Shown here piece by piece: positions 19,360 to 28,206 of a stretch of 64,000 bases of DNA. The stretch lies in assembly GCA_016235455.1 (NCBI GenBank), contig JACRKZ010000057.1:24269-88268 (forward strand). Direction: 5' to 3'. Under the pieces are notes generated by a model. The model searched no databases, was not told the DNA's origin, and worked only from the letters and a program-made list of their open reading frames with translations. The position numbers and the translations under genes were made by a program. Numbering within the stretch: the stretch's first letter is position 1; each line of letters starts with the position of its first letter. The stretch is from Armatimonadota bacterium (GTDB taxonomy: Bacteria > Armatimonadota > UBA10988).

Positions 19360-19906
19360 CGGACTCTCCCGCGACGATCAGTTGGACAACCTGCGCCGGC
19401 GTGCGTTGGTCGACCACGACCACCTGGTCGGCCGCGGCCCGGTAGTAGGGCGTGCGCTCGGCCAGCAGTTCCTCGACGCGCCGCTGAACCGCGGCCGGCG
19501 TGCGTTCGGCCACATGGTCGTCGATCATCGGCCGGCCAGGGCCATCGGCGACAATGCGCCGCGCGGCCTCCTCGGCGCCGAGTGCCAACCAGACAATGCG
19601 CCCGCCGGCGCGTAGCGCGGCCACATTGGCCGGATCGCGCGCCACGCCACCGCCGCACGAGATGACCAGGCCTGTCTGGCCCGCAGCCTGCGCCACCGCG
19701 GCTTGCTCGCGGGCGCGGAAGCCCGTCTCGCCTTCCGCGGCGAAGATGTCGGGGATCGACCGGCCGGCCTGGTCGACGATGATCTGGTCGGTATCCACCA
19801 GCCGATAGCCCAGTCGCGCGGCCAGCAATTGCCCGACAGTGCTCTTGCCGGCGGCCATGAAGCCCACCAGCGCCACGTTGTCTCGGTCCGCCAAGCCTGC
19901 CTCCAT
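19346..19906 (-). CDS. aroK: Shikimate kinase
   Basis: LVGFMAAGKSTVGQLLAARLGYRLVDTDQII...SCGGGV. Confidence 0.92.
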   Translation of the reverse strand: MEAGLADRDNVALVGFMAAGKSTVGQLLAARLGYRLVDTDQIIVDQAGRSIPDIFAAEGETGFRAREQAAVAQAAGQTGLVISCGGGVARDPANVAALRAGGRIVWLALGAEEAARRIVADGPGRPMIDDHVAERTPAAVQRRVEELLAERTPYYRAAADQVVVVDQRTPAQVVQLIVAGESDAVV

Positions 19907-20032
19907 CCGCGCTCCTTGGCCGTGCCGGTCGCTTGACCTGCTTGCCTTTCTGCCCCGCGCGCGGTAGGATTCCGGAACCATACATCCCGCGCTAACGCTC
20001 GCCTGATCTGGGCACACTACTGTTATGCGACG

Positions 20033-21919
20033 GTGGGTCGTGGACACCAGAGTAGGTTGGGAGTCTCCGTGCGTCGACGCAACATGGCAGAGAAGATGGC
20101 CGGCACGACCAAGCCCGGTCCGCGTCGTGGCGAACCTCGGCCCGGCGCGGCGTCGGGCGCGTTGGCCCGCGCCATCAAGTTCCCCCTGTCCGGCCTCATC
20201 GGCCTGCCGCAGTTGGCCGCGCTGTATGCTGGCGCCGACGGCGACTCGGCGCTCGAAGTTGCCGAGAACACGCTCAACCGCCTCGAGTTCCTGGTGGCCG
20301 TCGATCCCGCCGAACTGGCGCAGATTCCCACCGAGGGGCCGGTGGTGGCCGTCGCCAACCATCCGCTGGGCGGGCCCGAGGGCTTGGCGCTGGCCATTCT
20401 GCTGGGCCGAGCCAGACCCGACGTCAAACTGTTCGGTAATTTCCTCCTGTCGGGCTTCACGCGGCTGCGCGACCTGTTCATCTTCGTTAACCCGTTCGAT
20501 ACGCCCAAGGCGCGGCATGAGAACGTGCGCGGCATGAAGGACGCGTTGCGCTGGCTGCGTGACGGGCATCTGCTGGGCGTCTTCCCCAGCGGCGAGGTGA
20601 GCCACCTCGATGTTCGCCAGCGGCACATCACCGATCCGGACTGGTCGTCCAACGTCGCCGGACTGGCCCGTCGCACCGGTGCCGTGGTGGTGCCGGTCTA
20701 CTTCTCGGGGGCCAATGGCGCGGTCTTCCAGATGGCCGGCCTGCTGCACCCGCGGCTGCGCACGGCGCTGCTGGCGCGCGAGATGATGGCCAAGCGCGAC
20801 CGCGTCTGCGACGTGCATATCGGCGCGCCGCTGCGCCCCGAGATGCTGGCCAGCTTCGCCAGCGACGAAGAGGCCATCGAGTACCTGCGGCTGCGCACCT
20901 ATGCGCTCGCCGGGCGGGAGTCGCGCCGCCGCCGGCGCAAGAAGCAGCACCGGCGCGCGCGGGCACTCCAGGCGCTGCAGCCGGTGGCGCCGCCCATGGC
21001 GCCGGAGAAGCTGGCGCAGGACGTGGCCGCCTTCCCGCCCGAGGCGCTGCTCAGTTCGTCGCGCGAACTATCGGTCTACTGCGTCGGCGCTCAGCACATG
21101 CCGCACCTGATGACCGAGCTCGGCCGGCTGCGCGAGGTCACGTTCCGCGGGGTGGGCGAGGGCACCGGCGAGCCGCTCGACCTCGACCCGTTCGACAAGA
21201 CCTATCGCCATCTGCTGCTCTGGAATCCGTCGTGCAACCTGCTGGTGGGTGGCTACCGGTTGGGTCTGACCGACGAACTACTGGCCCGATCGGGCAAGCG
21301 CGGGCTGTATGTCTCCACGCTGTTCGACCTGTCCGACGAGTTCCTCGAGCGGATGGGCCCGGCGGTGGAGCTCGGTCGCTCGTGGGTGCGGCCCGAGTGC
21401 CAGAAGCAGGTGGCGCCGATGGTCATGCTGTGGCAGGGCGTCGGCCACTTCGTGGCGCATGAACTGCGCTACCGCCGCATGTTCGGACCGGTGAGCGTGT
21501 CCAACTCGTATCGCCCGGCCAGCCGCGCGCTGATGATGAGCTTCCTGTCGCGGCCGCCCTACCTGTCGGACCTGGCGGCGCTGGCCAGGCCGCGCACGCC
21601 GTTCGACCCCAAGCGCTGGCTGTCGCCCGATGTGCGCAGCCGATTGGACTACCTGCGCACGGTGGAGGATCTCAACCACGTCGTGGCCGACATCGAGCCC
21701 GACGGCAAAGGCATCCCGCCGCTGCTGCGCCAGTACCTTAAGATGGGCGCCAAGGTCATCGGGTTCAATCTCGATCCCGAGTTCGGCAACTGCCTCGACG
21801 GCCTGTGCGTGTTTGACGCGGCGCAGGTCGATCGGCGAGCCGTGCGGCGCTATGTGTCCGAGGAGGAAGTGGACCGCTTCAAAGACGTCCACGGCACTGC
21901 GGAGGCACCCACGCAATAG
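20033..21919 (+). CDS. Acyltransferase fusion: PlsC-like + ornithine-lipid/hemolysin-like GNAT domain
   Basis: N-terminal VVAVANHPLGGPEGLALAI and GVFPSGEVSH; C-terminal FDKTYRHLLLWNPSCNLLVGGYRLG. Confidence 0.8.
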   Translation: MGRGHQSRLGVSVRRRNMAEKMAGTTKPGPRRGEPRPGAASGALARAIKFPLSGLIGLPQLAALYAGADGDSALEVAENTLNRLEFLVAVDPAELAQIPTEGPVVAVANHPLGGPEGLALAILLGRARPDVKLFGNFLLSGFTRLRDLFIFVNPFDTPKARHENVRGMKDALRWLRDGHLLGVFPSGEVSHLDVRQRHITDPDWSSNVAGLARRTGAVVVPVYFSGANGAVFQMAGLLHPRLRTALLAREMMAKRDRVCDVHIGAPLRPEMLASFASDEEAIEYLRLRTYALAGRESRRRRRKKQHRRARALQALQPVAPPMAPEKLAQDVAAFPPEALLSSSRELSVYCVGAQHMPHLMTELGRLREVTFRGVGEGTGEPLDLDPFDKTYRHLLLWNPSCNLLVGGYRLGLTDELLARSGKRGLYVSTLFDLSDEFLERMGPAVELGRSWVRPECQKQVAPMVMLWQGVGHFVAHELRYRRMFGPVSVSNSYRPASRALMMSFLSRPPYLSDLAALARPRTPFDPKRWLSPDVRSRLDYLRTVEDLNHVVADIEPDGKGIPPLLRQYLKMGAKVIGFNLDPEFGNCLDGLCVFDAAQVDRRAVRRYVSEEEVDRFKDVHGTAEAPTQ

Positions 21920-21932
21920 AAGGAGACCGTTG

Positions 21933-22532
21933 ATGCCCCAAGTGCCCGGTGGCCCGTTCCTGTTCCTGCGCAAGTTCCTCCAGCACGGTACCCGCGTGGC
22001 CTCGGTGCGCGAGTCGAGCCGCGCCCTGGCCGGCGAGGTGTGCCGCTTCGTGACGCCCGACCAGCCACAGGTCATTCTCGAACTCGGCGCCGGCACGGGC
22101 GCCGTCACCGCCGCCGCCCAGAGCAAGCTGCACCCCGACAGCCGCCTGATTGCCGTCGAGTTGGACTCCGACTTCGCCGCCATCCTGGCCCAACGCTGCC
22201 CGCGGGCCGAGGTGGTCTGCGGCGACGTGGCCGAGCTGGACAAGCGCCTGCCCGACCTGGGCATCGACCGCTTTGACCTGGTGCTCTCGGGCCTGCCCAC
22301 GCCGAGCCTGCCCAAGGCGGTCAACCGCGCCGTGTTCGAGACCATCGAACGCGTCGCCGCCGACGCCTGCTTCAGCCAGCTCACGCTCATGCCGTGGTAC
22401 TTCTGGAAGCTCTACCGAGGGCTGTATGAACAGGTGGATTTCAACCTCGTGCTGGCCAGTCTGCCGCCGGGCGGGGTCTATCATGGCCGCCGCCTGCGCG
22501 CTGATTGGCGCGACCACGTGCCCGGCAAGTAG
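21933..22532 (+). CDS. SAM-dependent methyltransferase, PmtA/rRNA-adenine-dimethylase-like
   Basis: FLRKFLQHGTRVASVRESSRAL, VILELGAGTGAVT; ATG with upstream GGAG. Confidence 0.8.
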   Translation: MPQVPGGPFLFLRKFLQHGTRVASVRESSRALAGEVCRFVTPDQPQVILELGAGTGAVTAAAQSKLHPDSRLIAVELDSDFAAILAQRCPRAEVVCGDVAELDKRLPDLGIDRFDLVLSGLPTPSLPKAVNRAVFETIERVAADACFSQLTLMPWYFWKLYRGLYEQVDFNLVLASLPPGGVYHGRRLRADWRDHVPGK

Positions 22533-22542
22533 GGGCGCCGCC

Positions 22543-24468
22543 GTGGAGCCGTTCGTCAACAGCGTCGGCCTGAAGCTGGTGCCCATCGCCGCCGGCAGCT
22601 TCATCATGGGTGCCGAGCGCGGCGAGTTCGACGAGCGGCCCATCCACGACGTGACCTTGACCCGGCCGTTCTACCTGGCGGCCACGCCGGTCACCAACGC
22701 GCAGTATGAGCTGTTCGACCCCGAGCACCGGCGTTACCGCGGCCGGCACGGGTTGGCGCGCGATGACGACGAGGCGGTGCTGTTCGTCTCCTGGCGGGAT
22801 GCCACAGCCTATTGCCGCTGGCTCTCGGAGCGTGAAGGCAAACCCTATCGCCTGCCCACCGAGGCCGAGTGGGAGTATGCCTGTCGCGCGGAGACCACCA
22901 CTCGCTACTGGACCGGCCCTGACCTGCCCGCCGAGTACCGTCGCGCCCAGGAGTTCGACTGGTTCCCGCGACCGGTGTCGCTGCATGTCGGCGAGACGCC
23001 GGCCAACCCGTGGGGCTTGCACGACGTCCACGGCCTGGTCGAAGAGTGGTGTCTCGACGGCTACGGTCCCTATGAGCCCGGCCCGGCCACCGACCCGGTC
23101 GGCCGCGACTCGGAGATGCGCGTGACGCGCGGCGGTAGCCACAACAGCGAGCTCGAGTTCCTGCGCTCGGCTAATCGCGGCGGCGCGCTGCCCGACGACC
23201 GCAGCTGGCTGATCGGCTTCCGCGTGGCGCAGGCCGACAGCCCGACCACGCAGCCGCTGCCAGCGGCGCCTGTGGGGCGCTGGGGGCAGGAGGTCAGGCA
23301 GGAGACGGTAGTCTGGCCCGAACCCAGCGACCGGCCGCTGTGGCAGGCGCCCAGGAGCTTTGTGCACATCGCGCCCGACGCCGACGGTCCGCTCTATGCC
23401 AGGCACAACCATTGTCCGGCGATCACCTGGTGCCCCAACGGCGACCTGCTGGCCGCCTGGTTCTCGTGCCGCACCGAGCGCGGCCGCGAGATGACCATCG
23501 CCGCCAGTCGTCTGCGCTGGGGCGCGAGCGAGTGGGACGCGGCCGACGAGTTCTTCAAGGCGCCGGACCGCAACATGACCGGCACCGCGCTGTGGCATGA
23601 CGGGGCTGGCCGCATCCTGCATTTCAACGGCATCGAGGCCGGCCACGGCTGGGCCACGCTGGCGCTGGCACTCCGCACCAGCGCCGACAACGGCGCCACG
23701 TGGCAGACGCGGTACATCGACGCCGAGCATCAGCCGCACAATCAGGTCATCGCCAACCTCGTACGGACCCGCGCCGGTCGGCTCATTCTGGCTTGCGACG
23801 CGGTCTACGGCGGCAATGGCGGCACGGCCATCCACCTCTCGGATGACGACGGCGCCACCTGGCGCGACCCCAGCCACGGCAAGCCGCCGCCCAAGTTCGT
23901 CGCTGGCGGCAAGGGCGCCTGGATCGCGGGCATCCATGGCGCGCTGGTGGAGTTGGCCGACGGCAGCTACCTGGCCTATGGGCGTGGCGACAGCATTGAC
24001 GGTCATATGCCGCTCAGCCGCTCGACGGATGGCGGCGAGACCTGGACCTACGAGGCCAGCGACTGGCCCGCCATCTCCGGCGGCCAACGGCTGGTGCTGC
24101 GGCGGCTGAACGAGGGCCCGTTGTTGTTCTGCTCGTTCACCGATGCCAGCGGCGTCAAGGAGCCGCGTGGTCTGGCGGTGGTCGACGCGGCCGGTTGCGA
24201 ACGCAGAGTCTACGGCCTGTTCGCCGCGCTGTCGTTCGACGACGGCAAGACCTGGCCGGTGGTCAAGGGCCTGACACCCGGTGCCGGCAGCGGACCGCTC
24301 AATGGCGGTGCCTGGACCGGCGAGTTCCAGCCCGATGCCACGCACGCCGAGCCGCGCGGCTACCTGGCCTGTACGCAGACCCCGGACGGCGCGATCAACC
24401 TCGTGTCGAGTGCGCTGCACTACCGCTTCAACCTGGCCTGGCTGCGGCAGCCCATGGCAGCGCAGTAG
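22543..24468 (+). CDS. FGE-sulfatase-like domain fused to sialidase/BNR domain
   Basis: FGE-like fold motifs (PVTNAQYE, RLPTEAEWEYACR, GLHDVHGLVEEW, RVTRGGS, IGFRVA) then four Asp-box-like motifs (SADNGATW, SDDDGATW, STDGGETW, SFDDGKTW); GTG start inferred. Confidence 0.8.
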   Translation: MEPFVNSVGLKLVPIAAGSFIMGAERGEFDERPIHDVTLTRPFYLAATPVTNAQYELFDPEHRRYRGRHGLARDDDEAVLFVSWRDATAYCRWLSEREGKPYRLPTEAEWEYACRAETTTRYWTGPDLPAEYRRAQEFDWFPRPVSLHVGETPANPWGLHDVHGLVEEWCLDGYGPYEPGPATDPVGRDSEMRVTRGGSHNSELEFLRSANRGGALPDDRSWLIGFRVAQADSPTTQPLPAAPVGRWGQEVRQETVVWPEPSDRPLWQAPRSFVHIAPDADGPLYARHNHCPAITWCPNGDLLAAWFSCRTERGREMTIAASRLRWGASEWDAADEFFKAPDRNMTGTALWHDGAGRILHFNGIEAGHGWATLALALRTSADNGATWQTRYIDAEHQPHNQVIANLVRTRAGRLILACDAVYGGNGGTAIHLSDDDGATWRDPSHGKPPPKFVAGGKGAWIAGIHGALVELADGSYLAYGRGDSIDGHMPLSRSTDGGETWTYEASDWPAISGGQRLVLRRLNEGPLLFCSFTDASGVKEPRGLAVVDAAGCERRVYGLFAALSFDDGKTWPVVKGLTPGAGSGPLNGGAWTGEFQPDATHAEPRGYLACTQTPDGAINLVSSALHYRFNLAWLRQPMAAQ

Positions 24469-24515
24469 GCTCGGGAAGGTCCTTTCGCGGCAGATCCACA
24501 GACTGCGAGTCTTGT

Positions 24516-24542
24516 CATCTACGCAATCTGCGTGATCTATGG
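24516..24542. repeat. ATCTGCG-type repeat arm, copy C
   Basis: catctacgcaatctgcgtgatctatgg aligns with copy A arm catctgtgcaatctgcgttatccgtgg. Confidence 0.55.
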
Positions 24543-24553
24543 ACCCCAAGACG

Positions 24554-25210
24554 CTACTCGACGGCGTCGACATCCGCCGGCTGGAAGCGGCTCGGCGCAA
24601 TGAGCAGGGCCATCGGCGTGCCGGCCGGCACGCGCACGGTGTGGCGGTCGAAGGGCTCGGGCGTGCTGATGGCGACGGGCTCGCCGTCGACCGGGTCGAA
24701 CCAGTGGATGGACTGGCCTGAGGCCACCGCCACCTGCACATCGCCACCCTCGGCACTGAAGGCCGCGATCAGTTCGCCCGCCTGAGCCAGACGCCACTCG
24801 CCCTGGTCGGGCAGCGGCTGCCAGGGTAGTTCGGCATCGGCCACGGCCAGCAGCATGGCCAGCGGTAGCACCACGTCGAACTCGCCCAGCACGAAGCGCT
24901 CTCCGGCCAATGCGGCGACGAAGGCGTCGGCACTGGTGGTCGCGGTGACATGGCGGTCGGAGCTGCCCACCAGGTGCGGCGCGTCGCTCAGCAGGGCGGG
25001 CGGCACGACGGCCACCAAGCCCGCCCGGCGCGCGGCATCGGCGGCAGCCTCGTGGTCGCAGACAATGCCGGTGAGACCAAGCGCGGCCCAGTCGCGCGCC
25101 ATGGCCCGCACCTTGGCCGTGGGCACGTCTGCCGGCCACTGAGCGGCCACGAGCACCACCGGGCGTTCGCCTTGCTGGGGCAGACCCTCGACCATGCGAA
25201 TCGGCGTCAT
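24554..25210 (-). CDS. Hypothetical protein
   Basis: Long ORF abutting the next minus-strand gene. Confidence 0.55.
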   Translation of the reverse strand: MTPIRMVEGLPQQGERPVVLVAAQWPADVPTAKVRAMARDWAALGLTGIVCDHEAAADAARRAGLVAVVPPALLSDAPHLVGSSDRHVTATTSADAFVAALAGERFVLGEFDVVLPLAMLLAVADAELPWQPLPDQGEWRLAQAGELIAAFSAEGGDVQVAVASGQSIHWFDPVDGEPVAISTPEPFDRHTVRVPAGTPMALLIAPSRFQPADVDAVE

Positions 25211-26062
25211 CTAGAACCCTCCACGTCGCTGGGGCCGCAAGGAGCAGCCGAAGCCTCCACAGCGTACCACGACACCGCGGATAGCTCGGCTGACCACGGG
25301 CTCGGCGCGGGCAATCCACACCGGCACCAGCGCCATCGGGGCGCTGATGACCAACAGCAGGGGCTCGAAGCGGAGAGTCAAGTAGAGTCCGCCGTAGAGC
25401 ATCAGCAGTGGCACCAGGTAGGCCAGTGCCGTGCGGCCGCCCGCGCGCGCGCCGAGGATGAGCAAGAAGAGCAACGTGGGTAGGCCGACCCACCATCCCG
25501 GATGCCGCCACAGTGGCGGCGCGGGCGGTGGCGGCAGTCGGGTGACCTTGACGGCCAAGGCCCGGGGCTCGGGCAACGCGGCCTGCAACTGGGCCGCCAG
25601 AAAGACGAGCGCCTCGGCCACCGCCAGTCTGGCGTTGTTGACGTGCGGCGATAGCGCCGGCTTGACGCGCTGGTCGAGCAGTTGCGTTCGCACCGCGTCG
25701 GGCAGGCTTTCAGTCAGGCTGGGGCTCAGGGCCAGGTCGGCGGCGCGGGTTTCGAAGGTGATCTGCAGCACCGCCGCCTGGGCATCGCGGGCGGCACCGG
25801 CCCACTGCTTCAGCAGCGTGTCGGCGGTGCGCGGGCTGCCGGCCTTGGGCTCGACGACGACCAGCAGCTTGGCCGACCGCTCCCGACTGAGCTGCTCGCA
25901 GGCGGCCGTCAGCTTCTTGGCCTGCTCGGCGGGCAGCAGTTGGCCTGGGTCGACCAGTCCGCCCGCGGCGGGCAAGTCCAACGGCGCATCGGCGGCCTGG
26001 GCGGGGGTCAGCGCCAGCATCACCGTCGCGAGGAGCCCGATCCAGCAACGTCGGCCGCTCAT
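25211..26062 (-). CDS. TPM-domain-like membrane protein
   Basis: Signal peptide, GGLVDPGQLLPAEQAKKLTAACEQLSRERSAKLLVVV, C-terminal TMs. Confidence 0.6.
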   Translation of the reverse strand: MSGRRCWIGLLATVMLALTPAQAADAPLDLPAAGGLVDPGQLLPAEQAKKLTAACEQLSRERSAKLLVVVEPKAGSPRTADTLLKQWAGAARDAQAAVLQITFETRAADLALSPSLTESLPDAVRTQLLDQRVKPALSPHVNNARLAVAEALVFLAAQLQAALPEPRALAVKVTRLPPPPAPPLWRHPGWWVGLPTLLFLLILGARAGGRTALAYLVPLLMLYGGLYLTLRFEPLLLVISAPMALVPVWIARAEPVVSRAIRGVVVRCGGFGCSLRPQRRGGF

Positions 26063-27045
26063 TGCGGTGCCTCGTCGCCAGCCTCGGCCGCAGCCTCCGG
26101 CTCGGCTGCGGGGGCCGCCTCCGGTTCTGGGGCTGGCTCGGACGTTGGCTCGGGCGTGGGCGCCGATTCCGGTTCCGGCGTTGGCTCCGGCGCGGGGGCC
26201 GGCTCCGGCGTTGCTTCTGGCTCTGGGTCGCCTTGCGGCGTGGGCGCCGGCTCGGCGGGCGGCTCTTCCTTCGCCTTGCCCTTGGTGCGGCGCGACTTGG
26301 GTTTGGCGGGCTCGGCCGGCGGGGCCATCAAGGCGGCTGTCCGGGCCAGCGCGGCCTGCATCACGGCCATGAGCAGCGCCAGCCGGGCTTCGGCCTGGGC
26401 CGCGGTGAGGCGGGCCTGGCCGCGAGCCAGATCGAGGATTTGGGTCAGGTCGTCGGGTGCGATGCCCAAGGGCTCCGGCCAGGACTCGGGCCGCGCCGAC
26501 GGCGGGAGGCCCGCCAGCCGGGTCAGGCCGCGCAGTGTGTGCAGCAGGCTGGCCGCGTGCCCCACGAGCAGCCCGGGCAGGCGCTTGGGCTGGGCCGCGG
26601 CGGCCAGGCCGTCGGCGCGCAGTTGGGCGAGCTTGTCGCGCAGTTCCAGGCGCACTTGCGTGGCGATGGCCGGCCGCTCGGCGCTGCCTTCGGCCAGGAT
26701 GTCGCGACCGGCGATGAGCAGGTGGGCATCCTTGATGTCGAGCAGAGTCAGCGGTGTGACGGCCAGCAGATCGGGCACTTCCTCCTCGCCGATGACCGCC
26801 AGCGTGACCGGCGGTTTGACCACCGCGGCCACGGCGCGCAGGTCGCCCGCCTCGACGTGGTCGAGCACGGCCAGGATGTTGAGATCGGACACGCCCGGCC
26901 GGTAGCCGCCGCGCAGCGCGCTGCCATAAGCGTAGACGGAAACCAGGCGCCAGCCCAGCGCACGGCCGAGCGCGGCGGCCAGCCGGCCGGCTGGCTCGGC
27001 CAAACCTGGCGGAAGACTGCCCACAGTGTCCTCTGCTTGCGACAT
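26059..27045 (-). CDS. Nucleotidyltransferase-domain protein with Pro/Glu-rich tail
   Basis: VYAYGSALRGGYRPGVSDLNILAVLD; tail of PEP/PEPTPEPE repeats. Confidence 0.7.
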   Translation of the reverse strand: MSQAEDTVGSLPPGLAEPAGRLAAALGRALGWRLVSVYAYGSALRGGYRPGVSDLNILAVLDHVEAGDLRAVAAVVKPPVTLAVIGEEEVPDLLAVTPLTLLDIKDAHLLIAGRDILAEGSAERPAIATQVRLELRDKLAQLRADGLAAAAQPKRLPGLLVGHAASLLHTLRGLTRLAGLPPSARPESWPEPLGIAPDDLTQILDLARGQARLTAAQAEARLALLMAVMQAALARTAALMAPPAEPAKPKSRRTKGKAKEEPPAEPAPTPQGDPEPEATPEPAPAPEPTPEPESAPTPEPTSEPAPEPEAAPAAEPEAAAEAGDEAPQ

Positions 27046-27102
27046 GACGGCTCCTTGGTGCAGGTGGGGCGCATCCTATCGGAACGCGAGGGCGCGGTCA
27101 AG

Positions 27103-27130
27103 TTGACAGGCACCGACACGCCACTAGAAT
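27103..27130 (+). promoter_or_regulatory. Strong sigma70-type promoter for queF
   Basis: TTGACA - 16 nt - TAGAAT; -10 ends 6 nt before ATG 27137. Confidence 0.75.
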
Positions 27131-27136
27131 CGTGCC

Positions 27137-27490
27137 ATGTCTACTCAACCAAGCAAGCAACTCGAAATCGTGCCGAACCCCAAACCCGAGCGCGACTATG
27201 TCATCAGCATTGAATGCCCCGAGTTCACCTGCGTCTGTCCCAAGACCGGCCAGCCCGATTTTGCGACGATCAGGGTAGAATACACCCCCGACCAGGGCAT
27301 CATCGAACTCAAGAGCATGAAGCTCTACTTCTGGAGCTACCGCGAGACCGGCACCTTCCACGAAGCCGTGACCAACCAGATCCTGGACGACTTCGTGGCC
27401 GCGTGCCAGCCGCGGTGGATGAAGGTGGTCGGCGACTTCAACGTGCGTGGCGGCATTCACACGGTGGTCACCGCGGAGTACCGGGCGTAA
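27137..27490 (+). CDS. queF: NADPH-dependent 7-cyano-7-deazaguanine reductase
   Basis: [47 protein letters not shown]. Confidence 0.93.
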   Translation: MSTQPSKQLEIVPNPKPERDYVISIECPEFTCVCPKTGQPDFATIRVEYTPDQGIIELKSMKLYFWSYRETGTFHEAVTNQILDDFVAACQPRWMKVVGDFNVRGGIHTVVTAEYRA

Positions 27491-27527
27491 GTCGACCACG
27501 CCGCAGGCTTGGGCCAGAGGGGGGCGC

Positions 27528-27953
27528 ATGTCCGTGATTCGCGTCCGCGCCAAGGGCACGGGTCGGGTAGTCCGATGGTCCGCGCTGCGGCGAGGTGAAC
27601 TGGTCGACGGCTCAAAGTGGCTGCGCCTGACCACGGTCCTGCCGGACGTCGTGACCGACGTGCTCGACTTCACAGAGAGGCTGGATGCACAGCGCCGCGT
27701 CACGGTCGTGGTGGTCAACAACATGGTCCGGGGTTCCCTCGACCTGGCCATCTCGGGTCAGGGGTTTGAGGTCACCTGCGGTCGCCGGCTGGTGCGCGGA
27801 TGGTTCCCTCTGAACCCGCTGGCGTTCGAGTTCGGCGCCAACTTCGATGTCGTAGTCACCATCAACGCTGACGAGGCCATCGAAGCCTCGCTGATCGACC
27901 ACCTGTTTGGTGACTACGAATGCAATTCGGGTGTGACGGCACCGTTAGGCTGA
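27528..27953 (+). CDS. Hypothetical protein
   Basis: MSVIRVRAK... start preferred over 27447, which overlaps queF. Confidence 0.5.
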   Translation: MSVIRVRAKGTGRVVRWSALRRGELVDGSKWLRLTTVLPDVVTDVLDFTERLDAQRRVTVVVVNNMVRGSLDLAISGQGFEVTCGRRLVRGWFPLNPLAFEFGANFDVVVTINADEAIEASLIDHLFGDYECNSGVTAPLG

Positions 27954-28022
27954 CCCAACGCGACCGCCGCGACTGTGACTAACAACCTGTTCCGCACCCG
28001 CCATGGCAGATCCTGCCGGCAT

Positions 28023-28090
28023 TCTGTGGCCTCTGTGCGCTCCGTGGTCAGTAAAGCAATGTCAACCACAGAGCGCGCAGAGGCCAGAGA
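28023..28090. repeat. Intergenic inverted repeat, CCACAGAG type (copy D1)
   Basis: tctgtggcctctgtgcgctccgtggt vs accacagagcgcgcagaggccagaga, 23/26 complementary. Confidence 0.75.
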
Positions 28091-28091
28091 G

Positions 28092-28132
28092 CAAGATGGC
28101 AGTCAGCAGAGGTTTCCATCTGCGTCATCTTG
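28092..28132. repeat. Second intergenic inverted repeat, ATCTGCG type (copy D2)
   Basis: caagatgg...gcagagg pairs imperfectly with ccatctgcgtcatcttg. Confidence 0.5.
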
Positions 28133-28153
28133 GGGTGCGGAACATGCTGAAAG

Positions 28154-28182
28154 AGAATCGTTGGCGCGCGCCAGATGATTCT
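28154..28182 (-). terminator. Hairpin 3' of tRNA-Leu
   Basis: Minus strand agaatc..tggcgcgcgcca..gattct followed by ctcttt. Confidence 0.5.
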
Positions 28183-28206
28183 AGGGGAGTAGGGGGAAGG
28201 CGGAAA

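Noticed and set aside
22441-24756. 771-aa minus-strand ORF
   Set aside because: Antisense to the FGE-like/sialidase gene; no recognisable domain; composition artefact.
26080-26260. Direct repeats that could suggest a CRISPR-like or VNTR array
   Set aside because: They encode an in-frame Pro/Glu-rich tail; no uniform repeat/spacer structure and no cas genes.
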